DNA of 64,000 bases from Deinococcus sp. Marseille-Q6407 (GTDB lineage Bacteria > Deinococcota > Deinococci > Deinococcales > Deinococcaceae), in NCBI RefSeq assembly GCF_946848805.1, contig NZ_CAMPFU010000001.1, positions 212,001 through 276,000 of the forward strand, read 5' to 3'. The notes under the pieces were generated by a model that saw only the letters and a list, made by a program, of their open reading frames with translations, was not told the DNA's origin and made no database searches. The first letter of the stretch is position 1; the number at the start of each line of letters is the position of its first letter. Made by a program: the position numbers and the translations under genes. Shown here piece after piece: positions 24,400 through 32,770 of this stretch.

Positions 24400-26514
24400 G
24401 TGACCCTGCTGCTCCGCGTCCACAACCTGCGTCTCAGCCTGGGCGACCGTGACCTGCTGGCAGGCGTGTCGCTGGAGCTGCGCAGCGGTGAGCCTACCGC
24501 GCTGCTGGGCCGCAACGGGGCCGGCAAGACCACCCTGCTGGAGCTGCTGCGCGGCCAGCGTCCAGACTGGCAGCGTCGCCCCGATAGCGGCGAGCTGTGG
24601 TACCGCCCTGGGCTGCGGCTGGCGACCCTGGAGCAGCACCACAACTTTGCGCCGGGGGCCCGGGTGGGCGAACTGCTGGCCGCCGCGCACCCTTACCGCG
24701 CCCTGGAAGCTCAGGCCGAGGCTCTGGCGGCCCGGCTGGATGACCCGGCCGCACTGGAACACTGGAGTGAACTGCAAGCCCGGCTGGAACAGGCCCAGGC
24801 CGCTGCCTGGCCGGCACGGCTGGGCCGGATGCTGGCCGCGCTGGGCCTGCGGGATCTGCCGCAGCTGGAGCAGCGCGAGGCCCGGACCCTCTCGGGCGGC
24901 GAGCAAACCCGGCTGGCGCTGGCGCTGACCCTGGCCCGCGAACCGGACCTATTGCTGCTGGACGAACCCACCAACCATCTGGACATCCGCATGCGCGAGT
25001 GGCTGGAAGGGTACCTGCGCAGCTTCAGCGGCGGCCTGCTGCTCACCAGCCATGACCGCGATTTTCTGGATGCGGTGGTGGTGCGCTCGCTGTGGCTGGC
25101 TGACGGCGAGCTGAGCGAGTATCCCGGCGGCTACAGCCGGGCGCGGGCGCAGCGCGACCTGGAACGCCGCACCGGGGCGCGGGCTGCGCGGCTGGCGGGG
25201 CGGGAAGCCGGGCGGCTCTCGGCGGCGGCCGGGCAGCTGGACCGCTGGGGGCAGCGCTCGCAGGCGGTGCGCTCGCGGGCCGGGCGGGTGGAGGTGCCTG
25301 GTGCGCCCCTGCCCGAGCGGCAGCTGCGAATGCGGCTGCTGGCCGGCGACTCGCGGGCCCGGCTGCTGGCCTGGGGCGAGCATCTCAGCGTAACGTTCCC
25401 TGACCGGGAGGGTGGTCAGCGCCGCGTGCTGCATGAGGCCCGCTTCAAACTCCGCCAGGGCGACCGGGTGGTGCTGCTGGGCGCCAACGGCACCGGCAAA
25501 TCCACTCTGCTGCGGCTGCTGGCCGGCGAACAGAAGCCCGACCCCGGCCCGCCCGAGCCGTTGCTGCGGCTGGCCGGCGGCGTCACGCTGGCCTACCTGG
25601 ACCAGACCTGGCACGGCCTGACACCTGGGCGCGGCTTGCGGGCACAGTTTGAAGACCGTTTCGGAGACGCCGCCCCCGCACTGCTGGGCGCTGCCGGTTT
25701 CGGAGCCGTGCACTGGGACCAGACCCCCGAGCAGCTGTCGGGCGGCGAGCGGTCGCGGGCGGGGCTGGCGCTGGTCAGTGCGCTGCGCTCGGATCTGCTG
25801 CTGCTGGACGAACCTACCAACCATCTGGACGTGGAAGCCCTGCAGGCGCTGGAAGCGGCCGTGAAAGCTTACGGCGGCGCCCTGATCATCGTCACCCACG
25901 ACCGCCGCTTTGCCCGCGAGGTGGCCACCCGGCTGTGGGTGATCGAGGCGGCCGAGCTGCGCGAGGTGTCCGGCTGGGGCCGCAGTGATTACGCGGACCC
26001 GGCCCGCGCCCTGGAAGGCGACCCGCCGCCCCCGCTGCCGGCTCCCAGCGCCCCGCAGCGGATGTTCCGGCTGGAGCGGGCGCTGCTGGATCTGCGCGCC
26101 GAGCTGGATACCCCCTGGCTGCTGTCGGGCCGCGAGGAAGCCCGCCGGCGTGCCGAAGCCGCGCAGCTGCAAGGCGAGCTGTATGACACCTACGCCGAGG
26201 TCTACGGCCAGGAACAGTGGGACGACGAGGTGCCCGAGCCGCCGCTGCGGGTACGTGGGGTGCGCTTTGAGACGGGCGGCATGTTCTGGGCGGCGGAGCA
26301 GCCCGAGTGCCCCCACCTCGCCTGGGACGGCCAGACCCTGCGCGCCTCCGGGCCGCTGCCGGCACATTTCGGCGAACTGCTGCTGGGCGGCGCCCTGCGA
26401 ATCCTGTTCGAGCGCTGGAATGTGGGCCGTGTGCGCCTGGGTGGGGGCGGCCCGCGCCTTACCCGCCGCGAGTGGTTCGAGCGCGTGGGCACCGTGCGCG
26501 GCCGCTCCTCTTAA
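24400..26514 (+). CDS. ABC-F family ATP-binding protein
   Basis: This 704-residue protein has two ABC domains and no membrane segment. Domain 1: Walker A LLGRNGAGKTTLLELL, signature RTLSGGEQTRLALAL, Walker B DLLLLDEPTNHLDIRMREWL. Domain 2: Walker A LLGANGTGKSTLLRLL, signature EQLSGGERSRAGLAL, Walker B LLLLDEPTNHLDVEAL. The interdomain linker (about residues 245-345) is Arg/Ala-rich. ABC-F proteins act on the ribosome (translation factors or antibiotic protection). A C-terminal extension of about 150 residues after domain 2 makes it longer than typical members. It starts at GTG 24400, with TACACT 7 nt upstream. Confidence 0.87.
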   Translation: MTLLLRVHNLRLSLGDRDLLAGVSLELRSGEPTALLGRNGAGKTTLLELLRGQRPDWQRRPDSGELWYRPGLRLATLEQHHNFAPGARVGELLAAAHPYRALEAQAEALAARLDDPAALEHWSELQARLEQAQAAAWPARLGRMLAALGLRDLPQLEQREARTLSGGEQTRLALALTLAREPDLLLLDEPTNHLDIRMREWLEGYLRSFSGGLLLTSHDRDFLDAVVVRSLWLADGELSEYPGGYSRARAQRDLERRTGARAARLAGREAGRLSAAAGQLDRWGQRSQAVRSRAGRVEVPGAPLPERQLRMRLLAGDSRARLLAWGEHLSVTFPDREGGQRRVLHEARFKLRQGDRVVLLGANGTGKSTLLRLLAGEQKPDPGPPEPLLRLAGGVTLAYLDQTWHGLTPGRGLRAQFEDRFGDAAPALLGAAGFGAVHWDQTPEQLSGGERSRAGLALVSALRSDLLLLDEPTNHLDVEALQALEAAVKAYGGALIIVTHDRRFAREVATRLWVIEAAELREVSGWGRSDYADPARALEGDPPPPLPAPSAPQRMFRLERALLDLRAELDTPWLLSGREEARRRAEAAQLQGELYDTYAEVYGQEQWDDEVPEPPLRVRGVRFETGGMFWAAEQPECPHLAWDGQTLRASGPLPAHFGELLLGGALRILFERWNVGRVRLGGGGPRLTRREWFERVGTVRGRSS

Positions 26515-26537
26515 GAACCTGGCTTACCTTTTCCCCG

Positions 26538-26543
26538 TATACT
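26538..26543 (+). promoter_or_regulatory. -10 hexamer of the GxxG-repeat protein gene
   Basis: TATACT ends 7 nt before the ATG at 26551. Confidence 0.55.
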
Positions 26544-26550
26544 TGCCGTT

Positions 26551-27006
26551 ATGAGTGAAGTGATCATGGGCCGCATCGGCCAGGAGGGCGAGGGCTTCAG
26601 CGTTCGCTGCGAGATTCTGGAAGACAAGATCAAGGGCCGCGCCGGCAGCCGGCTGCACGGCAAGAACATTGAGCTGGAAATCACCGAGTCGGGCGTGCAG
26701 GGTAAGGTCGGCGACCAGGCCGTCAGCGTGGCGCTGGAAGCCGGCGAACTGCGCGGCACCATTGGGGATCAGCCCCTGACCCTGCGCGGCGTGGACCGGG
26801 TGACTGGTCGCTTCGGCGAACCGATTATCGGCTGGGATATCACCGCCCAGCAAAATGGTGATCACCTCGAAGGCCGCCTGGGCAGCACCGTGCTGGGCCG
26901 TCCCTTCAGCCTGGAACTGGCCGGCGCCCCCGGCTGGGTCGGCGTGCTGGTGGCCTTGGTGGCTTTTTACGCCCTGGAACCCCGCGCCAGCGCCAAAGCC
27001 GGCTGA
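26551..27006 (+). CDS. Small repeat protein with C-terminal membrane segment
   Basis: I do not recognise this 151-residue protein. It contains six GxxG elements: GRIG (7-10), GRAG (29-32), GKVG (51-54), GTIG (69-72), GRFG (86-89) and GRLG (108-111). They are spaced 17-22 residues apart, each followed by an alternating hydrophobic strand such as VSVAL or LTL. This looks like a short beta-solenoid or beta-roll. Residues about 127-142 (WVGVLVALVAFYALEP) could be a membrane anchor near the C-terminus; no signal peptide is present. It follows the ABC-F gene by 36 bp with its own -10 and is closed by a terminator. Confidence 0.7.
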   Translation: MSEVIMGRIGQEGEGFSVRCEILEDKIKGRAGSRLHGKNIELEITESGVQGKVGDQAVSVALEAGELRGTIGDQPLTLRGVDRVTGRFGEPIIGWDITAQQNGDHLEGRLGSTVLGRPFSLELAGAPGWVGVLVALVAFYALEPRASAKAG

Positions 27007-27045
27007 GTCACTTTTCTGTCTCTTTTGCTCCGGTTTCCCGGAGCC

Positions 27046-27072
27046 AGGCCGTCCAATTGGGCGGCCTTTTTT
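27046..27072 (+). terminator. Intrinsic terminator after the GxxG-repeat gene
   Basis: AGGCCGTCC and GGGCGGCCT form a 9-bp stem with an AATT loop, followed by T-rich sequence. Confidence 0.85.
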
Positions 27073-27113
27073 GCTGTGGCCGGGGCCAGCCAGGGGGGCG
27101 CCGGCTCACACAC

Positions 27114-28952
27114 TCAGCCCTGCCCCGGCAGTTCCAGTTCGGCCGGCATGGCGCCGCTTTCAGGCGGCACCAGCGCAATCATCACGGTGCCGGCCGGGGC
27201 CAATTCAGGAAAGCCGGCCGCTACCCGGAAATCATCGCCCTGACCGTACAGCAGCAGCACCGAACCGGACGGCAGCTCGGCCAGATAGGTTGCCAGGGGG
27301 TAGGCGTCGGTCAGGTGGGTACGCCGCACCCGCGCGCCTTGCTTGAACAGGATATCCAGCTCGCGGTAGGTGAGCGCCGGCGCGAACGCACTGTTGGCCG
27401 AGTAGGTCTCGCCGATCTGGGTACGGTTGCTGCCGCCGGGCTGCAACTGAAAGACCTTGCTGCGCCCGAAGGTCCGCTCGTACTTGCGGGCAATCAGGGT
27501 GTTGGCTTCATCGTTGGAGGTCAGCGCCAGCAGCTTGCCGATGCCTTCCAGCGGCAGCGTGTCCGCCGCTTCGCTGAGCAGGCTGCCGTAAGCCCCGCCC
27601 AGCCCCTCGTACCGCGCCTGGGCAATATTGGCGCGGTTGGTGTCGGACAGCAGCACGTCGGCCCCCTCCTCTTTGAGGGCCAGGGCAATTTCGCGTGCCC
27701 AGCTGTGGGCGCCCACAATCAGAAAACCGCGCGGCTCGGCCTGCGCCACGCCCAGAGCGCGGGCCACCGGCTTGGCGGTCAGGCTGGCCAGAATCACCGT
27801 GCCCACGATCACCGTAAAGACCAGCGTCAGCAGTTGCTCGCCGCCGGCCACGCCCATTTCGGTCAGACGTCCGGCGAACAGCGCACTCACCGCCGCCGCC
27901 ACGATCCCGCGCGGCCCCACATAACTGATAAAAGCCCGCTCCTTCAGGGTCAGGTTGCTGCCCCGGGTGCTGACAAACACGCTGATAGGCCGCACCACCG
28001 CCATCATGAACAGCAGCAGCAGCAGCGGCTCCGGCTGAAACACCGCCCGCAGCGCCGGCTCGGGGATATTGGCCGCCAGCGCCACAAAAATGGTGCTCAG
28101 CAGCAGCACCACCACCTCTTCCTTGAAATGCACCAGCTCGCCCAGCCGGGGGATGTTCATGTTGGCGGCCATCATGCCCATGATCGTCACCGAGAGCAGG
28201 CCCGATTCCGGCGCGAAGATATCGGTCAGCCCGAAGGCCAGCAGCACCCAGGCCAGCACGCTGGGATTGACCAGTTGATCTGGAATAATCTCGCGCCGCA
28301 GCGCCCAGATCATGATCAGGCCCATCACTACGCCGAATGCCGCGCCCACGCCCATGAAGGTGGCAAAGTGCGTCAGGGTGGCGGCCAGCGCCTCGTTGCC
28401 GCTGCTGGCCCGCACCCACTCGAAAGCGATGGCGGCGGCCAGCACCCCGATCGGGTCAATCAGGATGCCTTCCCAGCGCAGGACGCCGGCCACCCGCGGG
28501 TTGGGGCGGATGTTCTGCAGCAATGGGGCGATCACGGTAGGACCGGTCACGATGACCAGCGCGCCAAACAGCGCTGCCACGTTCCAGCTCAGGCCGGTAA
28601 TGTAGTGGGCGCCGGTCGCGGCCAGCACCCAGGTCAGCAGCGCGCCCACCGAGATCAGCCGGGTCACGGCCCGGCCGTGTCCGGCGATGTCGCTGAATTT
28701 CAGGGTCAGGCCGCCCTCGAACAGAATCACGGCCACCGCCAGCGAGGTCAGGGTCTGCAGGCCCGAGCCCAGCACCGCGCCGGGGTTGATCAGGTGCAGC
28801 AGCGGCCCCGCCAGAAAGCCGATCAGCAGCAGCGGCAAGATGGCGGGGATTCTCAGGCGTGACGCCAGAATCTGCGCCCCCAGGCCCAGGGCCACGATGA
28901 TGGGCAAGACCACCACCGCCTGGTTCAGGGCATGTGCGAAATCAATCTGCAT
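27114..28952 (-). CDS. Cation:proton antiporter (CPA type) with RCK domain
   Basis: The 612-residue protein has an N-terminal membrane domain of about 12 segments (for example IPAILPLLLIGFLAGPLLHL, VILFEGGLTLKF, VTGPTVIAPLLQ, the ion-site stretch ILIDPIGVLAAAIAFE, and SYVGPRGIVAAAVSALFAG). A cytoplasmic RCK/TrkA-N domain follows from about residue 400 (GFLIVGAHSWAREIALALKE, VLLSDTNRANI), then a C-terminal part. CPA1-type Na+(K+)/H+ exchange controlled by nucleotide or ligand binding at the RCK domain is the likely role. CATACT is 7 nt from the ATG. Confidence 0.87.
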   Translation of the reverse strand: MQIDFAHALNQAVVVLPIIVALGLGAQILASRLRIPAILPLLLIGFLAGPLLHLINPGAVLGSGLQTLTSLAVAVILFEGGLTLKFSDIAGHGRAVTRLISVGALLTWVLAATGAHYITGLSWNVAALFGALVIVTGPTVIAPLLQNIRPNPRVAGVLRWEGILIDPIGVLAAAIAFEWVRASSGNEALAATLTHFATFMGVGAAFGVVMGLIMIWALRREIIPDQLVNPSVLAWVLLAFGLTDIFAPESGLLSVTIMGMMAANMNIPRLGELVHFKEEVVVLLLSTIFVALAANIPEPALRAVFQPEPLLLLLFMMAVVRPISVFVSTRGSNLTLKERAFISYVGPRGIVAAAVSALFAGRLTEMGVAGGEQLLTLVFTVIVGTVILASLTAKPVARALGVAQAEPRGFLIVGAHSWAREIALALKEEGADVLLSDTNRANIAQARYEGLGGAYGSLLSEAADTLPLEGIGKLLALTSNDEANTLIARKYERTFGRSKVFQLQPGGSNRTQIGETYSANSAFAPALTYRELDILFKQGARVRRTHLTDAYPLATYLAELPSGSVLLLYGQGDDFRVAAGFPELAPAGTVMIALVPPESGAMPAELELPGQG

Positions 28953-28959
28953 AACGCAC

Positions 28960-28965
28960 AGTATG
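28960..28965 (-). promoter_or_regulatory. -10 hexamer of the antiporter gene
   Basis: CATACT on the minus strand ends 7 nt before the antiporter ATG. Confidence 0.45.
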
Positions 28966-29061
28966 GCGGCACCTGTGGCCAGAAGTGCCGCCGGCCGCTG
29001 CCGCGCCGGGGGCCGCCTTCATGCGGGGCGAGCTTGTCAGGCTCCCGTGCCAGGGCTTTTC

Positions 29062-29067
29062 TATACT
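29062..29067 (+). promoter_or_regulatory. -10 hexamer of mglB-mglA
   Basis: TATACT lies 10 nt before the mglB ATG, one of the longer spacings in this set. Confidence 0.5.
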
Positions 29068-29077
29068 GGGCCTCACC

Positions 29078-29563
29078 ATGATTGAACCCACCCTGGCGCT
29101 ATACGGCGATGCCTACGAAAGAGTTGACCGACATCTCGAAGAACTCCTGAAAAATACCGGCGTCCGCTATTGCCTGCTGGTGGACCGCAAGGGCTTCGTG
29201 CTGTCGCACAAGGAAGCCATCTGGGCACCCCGGCCGCCGGCCCTCGACAGCGTGGCTACCCTGGTCGCCAGCAACGCGGCGGCCACCTCGGCGCTGGCGA
29301 ACATGCTGGGTGAAAAAGCGTTCAACGAGCAGATTCACCAGGGCGAAAACGGCACGCTGTACGTGGAAGCGGTGGGCGACGACAGCCTGCTGACCCTGAT
29401 TTTCGATTCCACCGTGCCGCTGGGCCGGGTCAAGGTGCAGACCAAGAAAACCATCGGAGAAGTGGCCGCCATTTTGGATGAACTCAAAGATGCCCCTCCC
29501 GTGCAATTCGACGAAGACTTCTCCAAAGGCGCCAGTGCTCTGCTGGACGACCTGCTCGGTTAA
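29078..29563 (+). CDS. mglB: Roadblock/LC7 protein MglB
   Basis: This 161-residue protein has the roadblock fold: [54 protein letters not shown] helix and [17 protein letters not shown]. It lies 17 bp upstream of mglA. MglB proteins are GTPase-activating partners of the small GTPase MglA. The start [10 protein letters not shown] is preferred over a longer in-frame ORF because of the -10 at 29062. Confidence 0.85.
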   Translation: MIEPTLALYGDAYERVDRHLEELLKNTGVRYCLLVDRKGFVLSHKEAIWAPRPPALDSVATLVASNAAATSALANMLGEKAFNEQIHQGENGTLYVEAVGDDSLLTLIFDSTVPLGRVKVQTKKTIGEVAAILDELKDAPPVQFDEDFSKGASALLDDLLG

Positions 29564-29580
29564 GGGACAAGGGGTAAAAC

Positions 29581-30171
29581 ATGAGCACCATCAACTTTGC
29601 GGCGCGCGAAATCAACTGCAAGATCGTCTATTACGGCCCCGGCGTGGCCGGCAAGACCGTCAATCTCAAGTACGTCTTTTCCAAGGTCCCCGAGCGGCTG
29701 CGCGGTGAAATGGTCAGCCTGGAAACCGAGGATGAGCGCACCCTCTTTTTTGACTTCATGCCGCTGGAACTGGGCAGTGTGCAGGGCTTCAAGACCCGTT
29801 TTCACCTGTACACCGTGCCGGGGCAGGTGTTCTACAACGCCAGCCGCAAGCTGATTCTGCGCGGCGTAGACGGCATCGTTTTCGTGGCCGACTCGGCCCC
29901 CGAGCGCCTGCGCGCCAACGCCGAAAGCATGCGCAACCTGCGCGAGAACCTCGCCGAGCATGGGGTAGACGTGAACAGCATTCCCATCGTGCTGCAGATC
30001 AACAAGCGCGACCTGCCCGGCGCTCTGCCGGTGGACATCATCCGCTCGGTGGTGGACCCCCAGCGCAAGCTGCCGGTGATCGAGGCCGAGGCGATCAACG
30101 GCAAAGGCGTGTTTGAATCGCTCAAGCTGGCTTCCAAGCTGGTGCTGGACCGCCTGTCCAAGACCGGCTGA
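29581..30171 (+). CDS. mglA: Small Ras-like GTPase MglA
   Basis: The 196-residue GTPase has P-loop [17 protein letters not shown], switch I region [15 protein letters not shown], switch II as [13 protein letters not shown] (VPGQ replaces the DxAGQ of Ras) and the base-recognition motif QINKRDLPG. In myxobacteria MglA/MglB set front-rear polarity; in the Deinococcus-Thermus group the role is less clear. It is co-transcribed with mglB, with GGGGTAAAAC before the ATG as a weak ribosome site. Confidence 0.92.
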   Translation: MSTINFAAREINCKIVYYGPGVAGKTVNLKYVFSKVPERLRGEMVSLETEDERTLFFDFMPLELGSVQGFKTRFHLYTVPGQVFYNASRKLILRGVDGIVFVADSAPERLRANAESMRNLRENLAEHGVDVNSIPIVLQINKRDLPGALPVDIIRSVVDPQRKLPVIEAEAINGKGVFESLKLASKLVLDRLSKTG

Positions 30172-30183
30172 AATCGTTAGTCG

Positions 30184-30222
30184 AAAGGAGAGCGCCAGCA
30201 ATCACAGCTGGCGCTCTCCTTT
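30184..30222. terminator. Long perfect hairpin between convergent mglA and sodC
   Basis: Sixteen-base arms AAAGGAGAGCGCCAGC and GCTGGCGCTCTCCTTT are exact complements with a 7-nt loop. A bidirectional terminator is likely though the T-run is only three bases. Confidence 0.75.
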
Positions 30223-30240
30223 GGCTGTGCCGGGTAGGCT

Positions 30241-31053
30241 TTACTGATCCAGGCTTTCGATCACGCCGCACAGCACCCGGGCGCCGGAGTTGCCGGCCGG
30301 GTTGGTGCGGTAGTCGTCGCTGTCCGCGTGCAAAATCAGTGAGCGGCCCAGGATGCCGCGCTCGCCACGCAGGCTGAATTTCCGGGTGGTGAACTCGGCG
30401 CTGCCCCGGCCATCGGCGCCGACGTTCAGCATCGGAAGGTCGCCGGCGTGGCCCTGGTCGGAAGGCACGTCCGGGCCGGCGTGATTGCCAGTGCCGGCCG
30501 GGTCAAAGTGTCCCCCGGCTGCGCCGAAGACGGTGGGTTTGCCGTCCACCACCTTGTCACTGCACTCCCCGGCGGTATGCACATGCATGCCGTGCATGCC
30601 AGGCTTCAGCCCGGCGACCTGCACGCTGACCAGCAGTTCATCGCCGGCCAGCTGGGTCAGGAACACCTGCCCTTTCACCTGCCCGCTGGGGTCGGTGAGG
30701 TCGGCGGTAGCGGCGTCATGGGCACTTCTCAGGCCACCGGCGTTGTTGTCCGTCAGGGTAACGTTGCCGGCGTCCGGGAGCTGGCCAGCACTGGTGGCGC
30801 CGCTCTGTACTGTGCCTGAAGCGTTGCTGCTAGACAGGCCTGAAGCGTTGCTGCCAGACAGCGGCAGCGCCGGAATCACCAGGGTGCTGCTGGCGGTGCT
30901 ATACACCGGCGCAGGCCGGGGAATGGAAGTAGGCGCGGGCGCAGCCACCACCGGCCGGGGAGCCGGCGCAGACGGAGCCACGTAGCCACCTCCAGCCGAG
31001 ACGGCACCGGAGAGGGCGAGGGCCAGCAGGGGAAGGAAACGGGTACGGTTCAT
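30241..31053 (-). CDS. sodC: Secreted Cu/Zn superoxide dismutase
   Basis: This 270-residue protein has a signal peptide (FLPLLALALSGAVSAGGG), a low-complexity Pro/Ala/Ser region to about residue 90, then a SodC domain. Metal ligands visible are HGMHVHTAGEC (two Cu His), GGHFDPAG, NHAGPDVPSDQGHAGDLP (Zn His and Asp) and SLILHADSDDY (Cu His). The disulfide cysteines are in AGECSD and VLCGVIE. It dismutates superoxide outside the cytoplasm. Unlike most neighbours it has a real ribosome site, GGAGG 7 nt before the ATG. Confidence 0.92.
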   Translation of the reverse strand: MNRTRFLPLLALALSGAVSAGGGYVAPSAPAPRPVVAAPAPTSIPRPAPVYSTASSTLVIPALPLSGSNASGLSSSNASGTVQSGATSAGQLPDAGNVTLTDNNAGGLRSAHDAATADLTDPSGQVKGQVFLTQLAGDELLVSVQVAGLKPGMHGMHVHTAGECSDKVVDGKPTVFGAAGGHFDPAGTGNHAGPDVPSDQGHAGDLPMLNVGADGRGSAEFTTRKFSLRGERGILGRSLILHADSDDYRTNPAGNSGARVLCGVIESLDQ

Positions 31054-31331
31054 AAACAACCTCCGGGGGCCGGTCAGCCGCTGCGACGCTCGCTTGCTCG
31101 CTGCCCGGGAAAAGTGGGGTGTCGCCAGTATGGCGGGCCCTTCCCGGAAGCGTCCAGCCAGCAAAAACTTAGGCCAGGACTCAGCCGGATCATGCTCTTT
31201 CCTCAGAGAACCTCACCGCCCGTTCATGGCTGGCAAGGCCAAGCGGCCTTTCAGCCGAGACCAGCAGGCCGCCGGCTGCCTGACTTCACCTGAGATGAGG
31301 CGGAGCGCGGCAGCCAGCGGCCCGCCAGGCT
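31054..31331. other. Intergenic region upstream of sodC
   Basis: It holds the sodC leader and the 3' flank of the SOD-propeller gene; no gene or clear terminator seen. Confidence 0.3.
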
Positions 31332-32770
31332 TCAGAACTTGCTAAAGCGGGTTAGGCGGAAAGGGGTTTCGGGCCGGCCATCTTGCTGCTTGTCCAGCTG
31401 GGACTGGGCGACCACCACTTCGTTGCCTACCGCCGCCATACCGGCGGGATAGCGCAGGCCGGCCAGTGGCTTTTCGGCGGCGATCTGGCCACTGCTCCAG
31501 TCCTGGCTGAGACGCACCCGGCTGATCACTTGCTCGCGGTTGCGCGACACGTAAAGGTCGTGGCCGTCCAGCAGCAGGCCGTCACCGTCTTTCAGGCCGC
31601 CCATCACCTTATGCACGGCCTTGCTGCGCAGGTCGAAGCGCCACAGGTCGCCGCTGTTGCTCTGAACCGCCAGCAGGTACCGGCCGTCGGGTGTCAGGGC
31701 GGCGCCGTTGAGGTTGTCGCCTTCGCTGTAGCGAATGGGGGGGTGCGGGTCAGGTCCAGCCAGCGGGTCAGTTGCAGACCTGGTGAGACGCGGTAAATCG
31801 CCGGGCGGCGGCTGTCGGTCACGTAAGCCGAGCCGTCGGGCGCCAGCACCAGGTCGTTGATAAAGGCGGCGGGGCTGTCCGGCGTCTCGAGCACTTTCAG
31901 GGTCACGCCGTAGCGGTCCAGCACGCTGACGGTACCCTGAGCGCCGCCGGCAATCCACAGCCGGCCCTGGCCGTCTACCTTCAGGCCCAGGGCGGCCCGC
32001 CGGCCCAGGGCGCCGCCCCGGCTGTACAGGCTGGTCTGGCCACTCTCGGCGTTGACGGCGTAGATGTCGCCAGTTTCGGCACTGCCGGTCAACAGCAGGC
32101 CCCGCTCCGCGTCGTAGGTCACGCCTTCGGGGAAGGTCTGCCAGCCGGGCAGGGTATAGTCGCGCACGCTCAGGCCCTGGCGCTGCACAGCCCCGCACAG
32201 CAGCCGCCCGCCCGACTTGCCGGCGGGGTCCGAAGCGTAGTCGTCAGCGTTCGCGTGAACCACCAGGGTACGGTTCAGCACGCCATTTTCGCCCATCAGG
32301 CTGACCTTGTCGGTCACGAAGCTGGCCTGGCCGCTTCCGTTCTCGCCCACCTGCAGCATCGGCAGGTCGCCGCCGTGGCCCAGTTCATTGGGGGCAGTGG
32401 GCTTGTCGTGGTTGTGGCTCATGCCGGGGTCGAAGTGGGGGCCGGCCCCACCGAAGGGCACGGCCGCGTTCGTGGCGGCGTCCACACCGGGCGTGCAGGC
32501 GCTGAACTCGTGAATGTGTATGCCGTGATTGCCGGGCGTCAGGCCACGGACCTGCACGTTGACCCGCATGCCGCCCCCGCGCTGCACGAAGGTGGCTTCG
32601 CCCTGGGGGCGGCCCTGGGTATCAACCAGCACGGCGCGGGCGTTGAGCGGGCCTACGGTGTCGGCAGTCACGGGCGCGGTGAGAGCAGGTGCAGTCTGAG
32701 CTTGGGCCATGCCTGCGGCGGTCAGGCCCAGGCTGAGCAGGGGCCACAGGGCCAGCGTATAGTTGCGCAT
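31332..32770 (-). pseudogene. SodC domain fused to SMP-30-like beta-propeller, frameshifted
   Basis: The intact product would have about 479 residues. It has a signal peptide (LWPLLSLGLTAAGMAQAQ) and a Cu/Zn SOD domain with complete ligands (GIHIHEFSAC, GPHFDPG, GHGGDLP, LVVHANADDY). An SMP-30/gluconolactonase-like propeller follows (FPEGVTYDAERGLLLTG, GRLWIAGGAQG, FINDLVLAPDGSAYVTD). The frame breaks at a run of seven C (minus strand, 31737-31743). Adding one C restores PPIRYSEGDNLNGAAL and runs to a stop at 31332. The break may be a sequence error, slippage or real loss. Its ATG directly follows the stop of the sugar dehydrogenase gene (TAAATG). Confidence 0.8.

Noticed and set aside
31730..31750. 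Programmed -1 frameshift in the SOD-propeller gene
   Set aside because: There is a C7 slippery run, but no downstream stimulatory hairpin was evident and three other genes in the window have similar one-base breaks without slippery runs, so error or mutation is simpler.
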